The translations under genes and the position numbers were made by a program. A model generated the notes under the pieces. It ran no database searches and was not told where the DNA came from. It saw only the letters and a program-made list of their open reading frames with translations. From Spirochaetes bacterium GWE1_32_154 (GTDB lineage: Bacteria > Spirochaetota > GWE2-31-10), in NCBI GenBank assembly GCA_001829315.1, contig MIAY01000001.1, positions 262,927-326,926 of the forward strand: 64,000 nucleotides of DNA, given 5' to 3'. Below, one piece after another: positions 54,796 through 62,587 of this stretch. The stretch's first letter is position 1. Every line of letters starts with the position of its first letter.

Positions 54796-57444
54796 TTATT
54801 TAATTACATTAATAACAGTTATATTACTGTCAATTAAAGATTTTTCGCCAAGTCTGAAAGCGTCTGTTGATTTTCTCAGTTTAATCAAACCTTTTGTATA
54901 TTCCATTGTTTTTTTACCCGGTTTTCCATCTTCAAGGAATGACCAGTTAATCATGTTGATATAATCTGAGGAATCATAAGAATCTTTTGAAACAGCCATT
55001 TCTTTATCATTGTCAAAAGGTATAATTCGTACTTTTACACCATCACCAGTTTCATTTTCAAATGATTTTGTTCTTCCCAGTTCTTGACCGGCATGCATAA
55101 AAGCTATACCTTGTGATGTTAAAAGCACCAAATTTCCCATTCTGATTCTTTTGTGAATTAATTCTTCATTTCCCGGGTCACGAGGATCTTTTGCTGTATG
55201 CATCATAATTACATCGTGAAGCGTTTCATTATCATGAGCTGCAATATATTGAACGGCTTGTCCCGGATCATTGACAACCCCTGAGTCAAGTGAAAAAGTT
55301 GCTGAATTAAAATTACCCGGTTGACCTTTAATATTAAGAAATAATTGAGCTATATCAATTACTCCGCCTGTTAGGAATTTGGGTTGATCCTCACCACCAA
55401 AACCTGATTTCATCAAATTTCTGAATTCATCGGAGAAAACTCCAATACCACTATTTTTAGTCCAGGTAAAACCAGTATAAATACCGTTTGATGAATCATT
55501 CATTTTATTCATTGCATCTTGATCAGCCCCTTTGTCTGTTGTAACACCTTCTCCTGCAAAAGTTCTCCATCCCTCTCCAATCAATAAAACTCGAGGATTA
55601 ATATTCCCGGCTGCCTTAATAACTTCCATAATAGATTCATCAGTTCCGTCACCCATCATATCAAATCTGAAACCATCGATTTTATATTCATTTAACATAT
55701 ATTTAATTGAATCTACCATGATTTTTTGAGACATTTTGTGTGTTGTAGCAAGGTTATTACCAAATCCACCTACAAAGTTACCATCTTTCATGAAGAAGTA
55801 ATAATTCGGAACTATGTCATCTAAAAAACTAGCTTTTGACATATGTGTATAAACAACATCAAGTATAACACCCATATCGTTTTGATGAATTGCATGAACA
55901 AGTTCTTTAAGTTCTTTAATTCTTACATGCGGGTCTTTTTCATCTGTTGCATACATACCTTCAGGAGTAAAATAATGATGAGGATCGAAACCCCAATTAT
56001 AATTGTTATCACCGCCGGAAATATTTGCTTCGATGGTTTTATTTGACTCGTCACCATAGTAAAAATTCATTATTGGTAGTAATTGAATGTGAGTATAACC
56101 CATAGACTTTAAATAAGGTAAATTTTGAATAAAAGCTTTATAAGTTCCTAATGGTGCAATTGGTTTAGTCACTACCGTTGCAGTTGTACCGGAAGTTTTA
56201 ACTCCCCAGAAAGATGTAAAATCTCTAACATGTACCTCATAAATAATTGCATTTTCTCTTTGTGTAAAATAAGAATTAAAATTTGCTGACGTTTCCTGAG
56301 CAAAATTCAACCCTGTTACATTTGTTGCTGAAAGATCAACAATAGCACCTTTTCCTACTGTATCTTCATCAGGAGCTCCCGTAACAACTTTTCCATCAGA
56401 ACCTACATAAAATGCAGCCATTGATTTTGCATACGGGTCAAGACAAGTTTTTTCAACACCCTCATTAGTGACTTTATATTGATAAAAGTATCCTTTTAAA
56501 TCTCCGGTTACTGTAGTTGAATAAACTCCCGGTTCGGCATTGTTTGCTTTTACAAGTGCTATTTCTCCATTAACATCTAATCCAAATTGACTACTTGCTT
56601 TTTGAATTTGATTGTTTTTGTCATAAAGAACAAGTTTTACAGAAGAGGCAGTTGGTGCCCATAATTTAAATGTTGTAGCAGTTGAAGTGTAGTTCGCACC
56701 CAAGTCGTTGCCGGTGTAATTAATTGCATCAACCAATTTATAGCCGGGGACAACCGTAATAGTTTTTGTACCATATTTTACGTTATATGGTGATTTTGTT
56801 TTATAATCGGTAGTTGCTATTGTTATTTCAGTCTGGTTGTCTTCAATAGTTGTTAGCGATGTTGCTGATATTGTAGTTCCTGTGTTATCTGTAATTGTTA
56901 ATTCTGTTACAAGCAGAGCATTAACATTTACAAATGTTAAACTAAGTTTAGTTTCAGAAACAATTTGTCCTCCAATAATTCCTTTTGCAAGAGCTTTTTC
57001 TTTACTGATGTAGCAATTAGTGTCACCCTGGAAAACCCAGATTTCTTTGTAGTCATTAACAAAGTTAAAAACATGATCCCCTGCATCCTTACTTGAGTCG
57101 CCAAGTTTTTTGTTAACTGGTACAAACCCGATTTTTTGCGCATTATCTATTAAAGGTACTTTAAAAACAGCACCAAAATCATCTGTTGTTGCATAATCTA
57201 AACCAAAAGGCCATCCTCCATTAACAAAACTGGTATCTTCCCACAACCATAATGTAAAGTCAGTGTAATCCTTTTCTGTTCGTTGATAATGCACTATCAA
57301 TTCTTCACCCGCTCTTGTTGAATTGAAAAGCTGCAACTTATTATTTACTACTCTTTGAGTGTCAGGTTGAGCATTTACAAATGTAAACAATACCAAAAAA
57401 AAACTAAGTGATAAAAAAATTTTTCCTTTAAGTTTTCTACCCAT
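54796..57444 (-). CDS. pulA: secreted type I pullulanase lacking domain C
   Basis: The 882-residue enzyme has a signal peptide cut near VNA-Q, a CBM41-like module (about 35-150), a linking domain, a CBM48 domain (about 250-350; TFKLWAPTASSVKLVLYD) and a GH13_14 catalytic barrel. The pullulanase mark YNWGFDPHHYFTPEG is present, with region II GFRFDMMGD, region III LIGEGW and region IV AAHDNETLHD. Region I is DVVYTHM, with Thr where Asn is usual. It debranches alpha-1,6 bonds. The ORF ends at FRLGEKSLIDSNITVINVIK, before the final beta domain of the family. AGGAG or GGAGG precedes the ATG. Confidence 0.92.
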   Translation of the reverse strand: MGRKLKGKIFLSLSFFLVLFTFVNAQPDTQRVVNNKLQLFNSTRAGEELIVHYQRTEKDYTDFTLWLWEDTSFVNGGWPFGLDYATTDDFGAVFKVPLIDNAQKIGFVPVNKKLGDSSKDAGDHVFNFVNDYKEIWVFQGDTNCYISKEKALAKGIIGGQIVSETKLSLTFVNVNALLVTELTITDNTGTTISATSLTTIEDNQTEITIATTDYKTKSPYNVKYGTKTITVVPGYKLVDAINYTGNDLGANYTSTATTFKLWAPTASSVKLVLYDKNNQIQKASSQFGLDVNGEIALVKANNAEPGVYSTTVTGDLKGYFYQYKVTNEGVEKTCLDPYAKSMAAFYVGSDGKVVTGAPDEDTVGKGAIVDLSATNVTGLNFAQETSANFNSYFTQRENAIIYEVHVRDFTSFWGVKTSGTTATVVTKPIAPLGTYKAFIQNLPYLKSMGYTHIQLLPIMNFYYGDESNKTIEANISGGDNNYNWGFDPHHYFTPEGMYATDEKDPHVRIKELKELVHAIHQNDMGVILDVVYTHMSKASFLDDIVPNYYFFMKDGNFVGGFGNNLATTHKMSQKIMVDSIKYMLNEYKIDGFRFDMMGDGTDESIMEVIKAAGNINPRVLLIGEGWRTFAGEGVTTDKGADQDAMNKMNDSSNGIYTGFTWTKNSGIGVFSDEFRNLMKSGFGGEDQPKFLTGGVIDIAQLFLNIKGQPGNFNSATFSLDSGVVNDPGQAVQYIAAHDNETLHDVIMMHTAKDPRDPGNEELIHKRIRMGNLVLLTSQGIAFMHAGQELGRTKSFENETGDGVKVRIIPFDNDKEMAVSKDSYDSSDYINMINWSFLEDGKPGKKTMEYTKGLIKLRKSTDAFRLGEKSLIDSNITVINVIK

Positions 57445-57587
57445 TTTAAAAAACCTCCATTAATATTATCATTATACTATATTTAATTTGAAGAAGATTC
57501 AAGAAAAAAAATTAAAAATTGTATTTTTTGAAATATTTATAATTATTTTTAATAAAATGCAGTTGTAAAATAAATGTATAATTATTG

Positions 57588-57616
57588 TTGACGATATGTA
57601 ATATTAGATTTATAAT
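57588..57616 (+). promoter_or_regulatory. strong sigma70-like promoter for the CBM48 lipoprotein operon
   Basis: TTGACG (57588-57593), 17 bases, TATAAT (57611-57616), with a start expected about 55 bp before the lipoprotein ATG and GGGGG as its ribosome site. The rest of 57445-57679 is AT-rich; on the minus strand TATAAT at 57471-57476 could serve pullulanase. Confidence 0.75.
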
Positions 57617-57679
57617 ATTTCTTAAATCAGCCGGTATGGCATGATATTATAGTATTTAGTTCATTAGGGGGATTTCTAA

Positions 57680-58114
57680 ATGAAAAGAATTTTATCCGTA
57701 TTATCACTCATTGCTGCTGTTATGATGATAGCAAGTTGTGAAGGTGGAGCAGAAACAACAGCGACAACAAAAGCGACTGCACTTCCTTTACATGGTTATA
57801 CTATCGCAGGTAACGACATAACTTTTTACATGAATGAAGTAGATTATCCTTCATTCGACGAAGTTGAGTCAATGACTCTTGCTGGTGAATTTAATGGTTG
57901 GGATCCTGCTGCAGCTGAATGGCAAATGACAGATGATGATGGCGACAAAGTGTGGGAATTCAAGACAACTCTTGACAAAACACCGGTTGGATCAAAATTC
58001 AAGTATGTTTCAAATCAAGTTGACTGGAATCAGCCTGCTGCTGACAAACTTGACAAAAAATATCTTGCTGACGATGGTTTTGGTGGTTTTAACTTAGTTA
58101 TTGTAGCTGAGTAA
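57680..58114 (+). CDS. CBM48/AMPK-beta-like glycogen-binding lipoprotein
   Basis: The 144-residue product has a lipoprotein signal (MMIASC), a Thr/Ala linker and one domain with the hallmark of CBM48/AMPK-beta glycogen-binding modules: LAGEFNGWDPAA, then DDDGDKVWEF, SKFKYVSNQVDWNQP. No catalytic domain is attached. It is probably an abundant membrane-anchored starch or glycogen binder. It heads a unit ending with the beta-barrel gene, and a hairpin lies after its stop. Confidence 0.85.
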   Translation: MKRILSVLSLIAAVMMIASCEGGAETTATTKATALPLHGYTIAGNDITFYMNEVDYPSFDEVESMTLAGEFNGWDPAAAEWQMTDDDGDKVWEFKTTLDKTPVGSKFKYVSNQVDWNQPAADKLDKKYLADDGFGGFNLVIVAE

Positions 58115-58122
58115 CGTTAATT

Positions 58123-58158
58123 TAAAGTTCAGGCTGTATAATTACAGCCTGAACTTTA
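58123..58158 (+). terminator. intercistronic hairpin after the CBM48 lipoprotein
   Basis: Perfect 16-base arms (TAAAGTTCAGGCTGTA) enclose the loop TAAT. The T-run that follows is weak (TTAATTTTAA), so it may be a partial terminator or an RNA-stabilising stem. Confidence 0.65.
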
Positions 58159-58180
58159 TTAATTTTAAGGAGGATTTTAA

Positions 58181-58390
58181 ATGAAAAAAACTATTATGTC
58201 TTTTCTATGCATTATTACTTTTCTTTTAGGAATTATGTCCTGTCAAGTTTATTCACAGAAAGGTGATCGGGTTCTTGTTAATTATCAGAATTACAAATAT
58301 GGTATAGACGAGGGGACTGATAAGACTGATATGACAACTGATGACAATTGGGATGCTTCTTTTCCTGTAGATTGGGATCAACCAAGATAA
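58181..58390 (+). CDS. short putative lipoprotein (69 residues)
   Basis: The product has a lipoprotein signal (LLGIMSC) and only about 48 mature residues, ending NWDASFPVDWDQPR. The VDWDQP tail recalls VDWNQP in the CBM48 lipoprotein before it, so it may be a truncated duplicate or a short aromatic peptide that binds glucan. AAGGAGG precedes the ATG. It is followed 33 bp later by the beta-barrel gene. Confidence 0.65.
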   Translation: MKKTIMSFLCIITFLLGIMSCQVYSQKGDRVLVNYQNYKYGIDEGTDKTDMTTDDNWDASFPVDWDQPR

Positions 58391-58423
58391 TTTCAACAAT
58401 ATAACTTTAATTTAGGGGGAATA

Positions 58424-61045
58424 ATGAAAAAACTTACGAGTTTTCTGATTGCTGTTTTTATGTTGTTTAGCGTTATGTTAGTTGATGCTAAAGTGTCTTA
58501 TAGTGAAAAAAATGGTGTTTGGTTTGTTACTATTACATATAAAAATGATGATGTTGGTGCAATGAATCTTATTGGTACATTAACTAATGATTGGTTAGTT
58601 CCCGGAGTGCCTATGGCTAAAAATGCTGATGGTAGATGGGAAATTACAATGGAAATGAAAAGAGCAAAAGAATTTTATAAATTCTATAATCCTGCTATGT
58701 CCGGTGATATTGCATATATAGAAGATCCGGAACCGGATGAAGAAGTTGCCAATCCTTTTGGTTCAAAAAACGCTGTTTTAAGAAGACCAAAAGCCGGAGC
58801 AGTTGCTGGGGCTTCTGCCGGTACTGCTGAAGAAGAATATCCGAAGTTAAGTTTTGGTATGTGGTCAAGAAATTATTATCTAATGAGATTTGGTTCTCAA
58901 TTGTCTCAAAAAGTTTCTTATGATAAGAATGGAGATATTGCTTCTGGGGATGACAATACTACTGACAAAATGCCTTTAACAGGTTATGCAGTTAGAGATA
59001 AAGATTTAACTAAAAGATGGCAGGGTGAATATGGAACGACTAAGGATAATGCAACAAGAGTTTGGTTGCAAAGTCATAAGTTAAGATCATCCAGTACATG
59101 GAAGGTTCATGGTTTAGCGCTAAAACATTTACAGTTAGATGCTGAAGTTAATTGTAACTATAGTTTAAATGTATCGTATAATTCATACTGGTCAACAAAA
59201 GGAAATGATAATTCAAGATACGAAGCTTTAGAACTTATTAATAGGGGTGCTGGAAGTGGTATTATGAATCTTTTCCTTGGTCCTATTGCAAAGAATGGGG
59301 CATGGGGTAGATGGGTTGGAGAAAAAACAGGAGAATGGGGGACAAACGATAATGGAATCTGGATAGATCAGATTGTAATAAGTTTTCCTTTTGATGATTT
59401 TGAAGTTAAGCTTGGCGTTCTTGGTAATAATGCTTACAGATCTAAAGATCCTATGAAATTATTGTCAGGTAAAAGAACTGGTGATAAAGAAGATATTGCT
59501 ACAAATGTAGAATTGATTGTACATCCTACTAAAATAAAAGGTTTAAATCTTGCAATTGGCGGGGCGCATTCATGGAGAGATGATACAGGTGGTGAAGGTG
59601 ATTTTAAAGATACGGTAAATGCAAACAGCAGAAAATTCATGACTTATTTTGATGCCAGTTATACACTATCTGTTGTAGAATTTGGGTATATGAATTATTT
59701 TACATCATGGTCACCTATGGCAATAGATATGTTTGCAAATGGTGATATGACTCAAGGGCTTTGGGCAAGAATTAAACCAGTAAAAGGTTTAATTATAGAA
59801 TTACAAGGTGCTAATCAATTATCTACTGTTTATTTAGATTCTACTGCAGTAAATGATGTTAATAATTATGTTCTATATAGAACAAAGAAAACAGGATTTG
59901 ATTTTCTAGCTAACTCAGCAATAATGGCATCAGTATCTTATGTAATGCCTGGTTTCTTTGATGTTGCTTATACGCTAGCTGCCGGTGGAACGATGTTCAA
60001 AGGTAATCTTGGTGCTGAAGACGGAAGATTCTCAGGTTGGGATGATTCAGATAGAAGAGTTGTTGGTACAAAGAATTATTCTTCTAAGTTAGTTCCTTAT
60101 TATTACAATAATAGAGGATCTCAAATAAGTAATAAAATTGATCTTTCAATAGCTCCGTTAAAAAATGACTTGATTAAAATTGGTTATACTCATGATTTAG
60201 TTATAGGAAAGCTTGATAATGTTATTGGATTGGCTAAGGAAGATAAATACGATTATTATGATAATGGTATCGGTTTACAAACTAATAAAATTCAAATTGA
60301 TAATTTGTTCAATCCTTCTATATCTTCTAAAGTTAATAAAGATTTAAGTTTAGTAGCAGCAACACAATTTTCTTTAACTATGTATCAAGATGAACTTCAA
60401 AGAATTGACGGGAAAGATAAAAGTTATAAAATGGCCACAGCATTTACTTTTAATAAAGCAAAAGTTGGATTAAAGGTGTCAAATATTTCAAAAATATTAA
60501 AAAGTGTTAATCTTGACTATACTCTTGAATTTCAGTACTATCCGGGATATTATGAAAATGGTACTACAAAAACATGGGAGATTATGGGGAATTCAATTCA
60601 ATGGAAGAATTTTTATAATCAGATAGTAGGAACTATGTATTTTGATAAGGATATTAGTCTTGGACTTGGTTTTATTGTAAGAAATTTTAGAGGGGATCAA
60701 CGAGACGGAAATGTTCAAAACCAGTTTAATCCTGAATTAATGAAAAAATTAGTTGATGCGGGACAAAGAACAACAGCAGATCTTGAAAATTTTTATACTG
60801 CTATTGTTTATTATTGGAATATTGGTGGAGCACTTCAATTTAAATGGAAATTACCATTTGATGATATTGCAAATCCAACTTTTTTTGCCAATATTGGTTT
60901 AGGTTGGGATCCTTTTGCTGAGGATAATGATACTACAATGGATTTCAGAGAAGATAAAACAAGTCCTATGTGGACAAGGGGTTTAACTAATAATTGGAAA
61001 TCAGAGGCAAGCATTGTAGCTTTTGGACTTCAATGGGCATTTTAA
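58424..61045 (+). CDS. outer-membrane beta-barrel with N-terminal CBM48-like module
   Basis: The 873-residue protein has a signal peptide (FLIAVFMLFSVMLVDA) and an N-terminal domain (about 24-125) of E-set/CBM48 character: MNLIGTLTNDWLVPGVPMAK, ADGRWEITMEM, AKEFYKFYNP. A Gly/Ala linker follows (AGAVAGASAGTAEE), then about 720 residues of alternating amphipathic strands rich in Tyr, Trp and Gly (LSVSYNSYWS-type). The last residues are FGLQWAF, the C-terminal aromatic expected of BAM substrates. I infer a glucan-binding porin. No family is recognised for the barrel. Confidence 0.72.
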   Translation: MKKLTSFLIAVFMLFSVMLVDAKVSYSEKNGVWFVTITYKNDDVGAMNLIGTLTNDWLVPGVPMAKNADGRWEITMEMKRAKEFYKFYNPAMSGDIAYIEDPEPDEEVANPFGSKNAVLRRPKAGAVAGASAGTAEEEYPKLSFGMWSRNYYLMRFGSQLSQKVSYDKNGDIASGDDNTTDKMPLTGYAVRDKDLTKRWQGEYGTTKDNATRVWLQSHKLRSSSTWKVHGLALKHLQLDAEVNCNYSLNVSYNSYWSTKGNDNSRYEALELINRGAGSGIMNLFLGPIAKNGAWGRWVGEKTGEWGTNDNGIWIDQIVISFPFDDFEVKLGVLGNNAYRSKDPMKLLSGKRTGDKEDIATNVELIVHPTKIKGLNLAIGGAHSWRDDTGGEGDFKDTVNANSRKFMTYFDASYTLSVVEFGYMNYFTSWSPMAIDMFANGDMTQGLWARIKPVKGLIIELQGANQLSTVYLDSTAVNDVNNYVLYRTKKTGFDFLANSAIMASVSYVMPGFFDVAYTLAAGGTMFKGNLGAEDGRFSGWDDSDRRVVGTKNYSSKLVPYYYNNRGSQISNKIDLSIAPLKNDLIKIGYTHDLVIGKLDNVIGLAKEDKYDYYDNGIGLQTNKIQIDNLFNPSISSKVNKDLSLVAATQFSLTMYQDELQRIDGKDKSYKMATAFTFNKAKVGLKVSNISKILKSVNLDYTLEFQYYPGYYENGTTKTWEIMGNSIQWKNFYNQIVGTMYFDKDISLGLGFIVRNFRGDQRDGNVQNQFNPELMKKLVDAGQRTTADLENFYTAIVYYWNIGGALQFKWKLPFDDIANPTFFANIGLGWDPFAEDNDTTMDFREDKTSPMWTRGLTNNWKSEASIVAFGLQWAF

Positions 61046-61071
61046 TTAAGATTTTAAAGGAGGTTGTTTAT

Positions 61072-61596
61072 ATGAAAATAAATATGATGAAAATTCTGTT
61101 TATTCTAACTATTATTTTATCAATGATGTCTTGTAATATAAGTTCTGAATTACCAGAATTGGGTGATATAACGATAAAATTTATAAATTGTACTATAAAA
61201 GGAAAACCCGTGGAAGGTTCGGCAACTATAGCAGGAGCATTTGCTCCTGCATATGGTGTTGAATGGATTGATTGTCTTGATGATGAGCGTTTTAAAATGA
61301 CGTTTAAATCTGGAACAGCTGAGTTTATTGTTAAAGAATGGCCAATTGCTAATGAACTTCAGTTTCAGGTGATGGGGGGGTTTCCGGCAGGCTGGGATCC
61401 TAAATTAGATAATCTTCATTCTTATGAGAATACAAGATATAATTTTAAAAATCCTGATGATTTATTTAATTTAAATGGTGGTGATTATCTTCTTTTTGAT
61501 GGTAATCAGCCATATGTTAAAGGTGCCGCAGAAGCTGGATATTATGGTCAAATTCAAAGAAAAGCAAAAAACGATCCACCTGAGTGGGTTAAATAA
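61072..61596 (+). CDS. putative lipoprotein in the glucan locus (174 residues)
   Basis: The signal has lipobox LSMMSC. The mature part looks like an all-beta domain with aromatic clusters (VEWIDCLDDERFKMTF, FIVKEWP, MGGFPAGWDPKL) that could bind carbohydrate. AAAGGAGG before the ATG at 61072 decides the start; the ORF extends upstream into the barrel gene's end without a site. The barrel gene stops 26 bp before it and a terminator follows it. Confidence 0.7.
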   Translation: MKINMMKILFILTIILSMMSCNISSELPELGDITIKFINCTIKGKPVEGSATIAGAFAPAYGVEWIDCLDDERFKMTFKSGTAEFIVKEWPIANELQFQVMGGFPAGWDPKLDNLHSYENTRYNFKNPDDLFNLNGGDYLLFDGNQPYVKGAAEAGYYGQIQRKAKNDPPEWVK

Positions 61597-61609
61597 ATTT
61601 AAAAAATTT

Positions 61610-61654
61610 AAGAACAAATTTAAAATATTTTATTTGTTCTTGACTTTTTTTTTT
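61610..61654 (+). terminator. rho-independent terminator after the 174-residue lipoprotein
   Basis: AAGAACAAAT / ATTTGTTCTT stem with an AT-rich 12-base loop, followed by GAC and a run of about ten T. It ends the barrel transcript. Confidence 0.72.
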
Positions 61655-61667
61655 GATTGGTTATAAT
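61640..61667 (+). promoter_or_regulatory. sigma70-like promoter for the 214-residue lipoprotein
   Basis: TTGACT (61640-61645), 16 bases, TATAAT (61662-61667), overlapping the preceding terminator; a second TATAAT starts at 61672. TTTAGGAG precedes the ATG. Confidence 0.7.
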
Positions 61668-61699
61668 TAGTTATAATATTATATTTTTAGGAGTTAAAA

Positions 61700-62344
61700 A
61701 TGAAAAAGAATTTTTTAAGAGTTTTAGCAACATTGATGACAGTTGCTATGATGAGTTTTTTGGTTGCTTGTCCTGACACAACAACAACAACAACAGCTGC
61801 TGATGAAATTAAATATTCTGATGCAACAGGTATTGAAGTAACAGTAGAAGTTGCTAAATTGAACGATCATCTACAATTGAAGGGTACTACAGAAACTAAT
61901 GCGCAAGCTGCTTCATTAGTTGCTACTGGTTATACACCACTTCTTATTGGTGGAATTACAATGGGTGCTGATGCCGCAAATGATGCTGCTTTTGTAACTA
62001 ATTTCTGGAATACAAATGCTCTTAAAATGACAGGATCAAATGGTGTTTTTAAAGTTAAAGTTCCTAAGTCATATATCGACCTTGCAGGTGGATGGGGTGG
62101 TGTTGCTGATACATCATTTACTGTAAAAGTTGTATTTGTTAAAGATGCTCTTGTTTCTACTATTCCTGCTGCTAGTGGAGATGCTGTAATGTTTACTGAT
62201 GCAGCTGTAACATATGTTTATTCTGATGCTGCACAAGATAATGGTGTTGTTACTTTAGCTGATTTAAATAAAGTTAACGCAACTGTTGTTCCTACTGGTA
62301 AAGTTGCTCCTTATGATGGTGTTTCTATTAAATGCTATAAATAA
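61700..62344 (+). CDS. putative lipoprotein in the glucan locus (214 residues)
   Basis: The signal has lipobox FLVAC, then a run of Thr (PDTTTTTTAADE) and an all-beta domain (IEVTVEVAKLNDHLQL, GVFKVKVPKSYIDL, SFTVKVVFVKDA). No family is recognised. It has its own strong promoter and terminator, and its codon use favours GCT and GTT, which suggests high expression. Position and form recall the small accessory binding lipoproteins (SusE/F) of other starch systems, but no homology to them is claimed. Confidence 0.75.
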   Translation: MKKNFLRVLATLMTVAMMSFLVACPDTTTTTTAADEIKYSDATGIEVTVEVAKLNDHLQLKGTTETNAQAASLVATGYTPLLIGGITMGADAANDAAFVTNFWNTNALKMTGSNGVFKVKVPKSYIDLAGGWGGVADTSFTVKVVFVKDALVSTIPAASGDAVMFTDAAVTYVYSDAAQDNGVVTLADLNKVNATVVPTGKVAPYDGVSIKCYK

Positions 62345-62357
62345 TTTTTTATTTATT

Positions 62358-62390
62358 GAAAAAAGTTGCAGTAAAACTGCAACTTTTTTC
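62358..62390 (+). terminator. rho-independent terminator after the 214-residue lipoprotein
   Basis: The stem GAAAAAAGTTGCAGT / ACTGCAACTTTTTTC has 15-base perfect arms and loop AAA, with T residues in the 3' arm. Confidence 0.88.
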
Positions 62391-62524
62391 ATTTTCAAGC
62401 AACAACTCCATTGAATTAGTTATAAATAATCCATTGGAGAGTTTTTTTTACATTTTACACTTCGTTTATTCAAATAAATTATCTATAAATAAAATCATAG
62501 TTGAAAAATAATTAAATATTTCGT

Positions 62525-62566
62525 ACTATAATATAATAATCAATATTTTGATTATTATATTATAGT
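62525..62566. promoter_or_regulatory. 42-bp perfect palindrome upstream of the right-hand alpha-amylase
   Basis: ACTATAATATAATAATCAA and its exact complement enclose TATT, 21 bp before the amylase ATG. Both strands contain TATAAT-like elements, and AAGGAG follows. It could be an operator or an mRNA hairpin. The remaining 62391-62524 is AT-rich without a gene. Confidence 0.65.
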
Positions 62567-62587
62567 TTTTTGAAAAGGAGTTTCGTT

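Noticed and set aside
54782-54812. Simple frameshift or stop mutation splitting pullulanase
   Set aside because: The downstream ORF has its own ribosome site, signal peptide, lipobox and Thr-rich linker before the domain, which a point mutation cannot explain.
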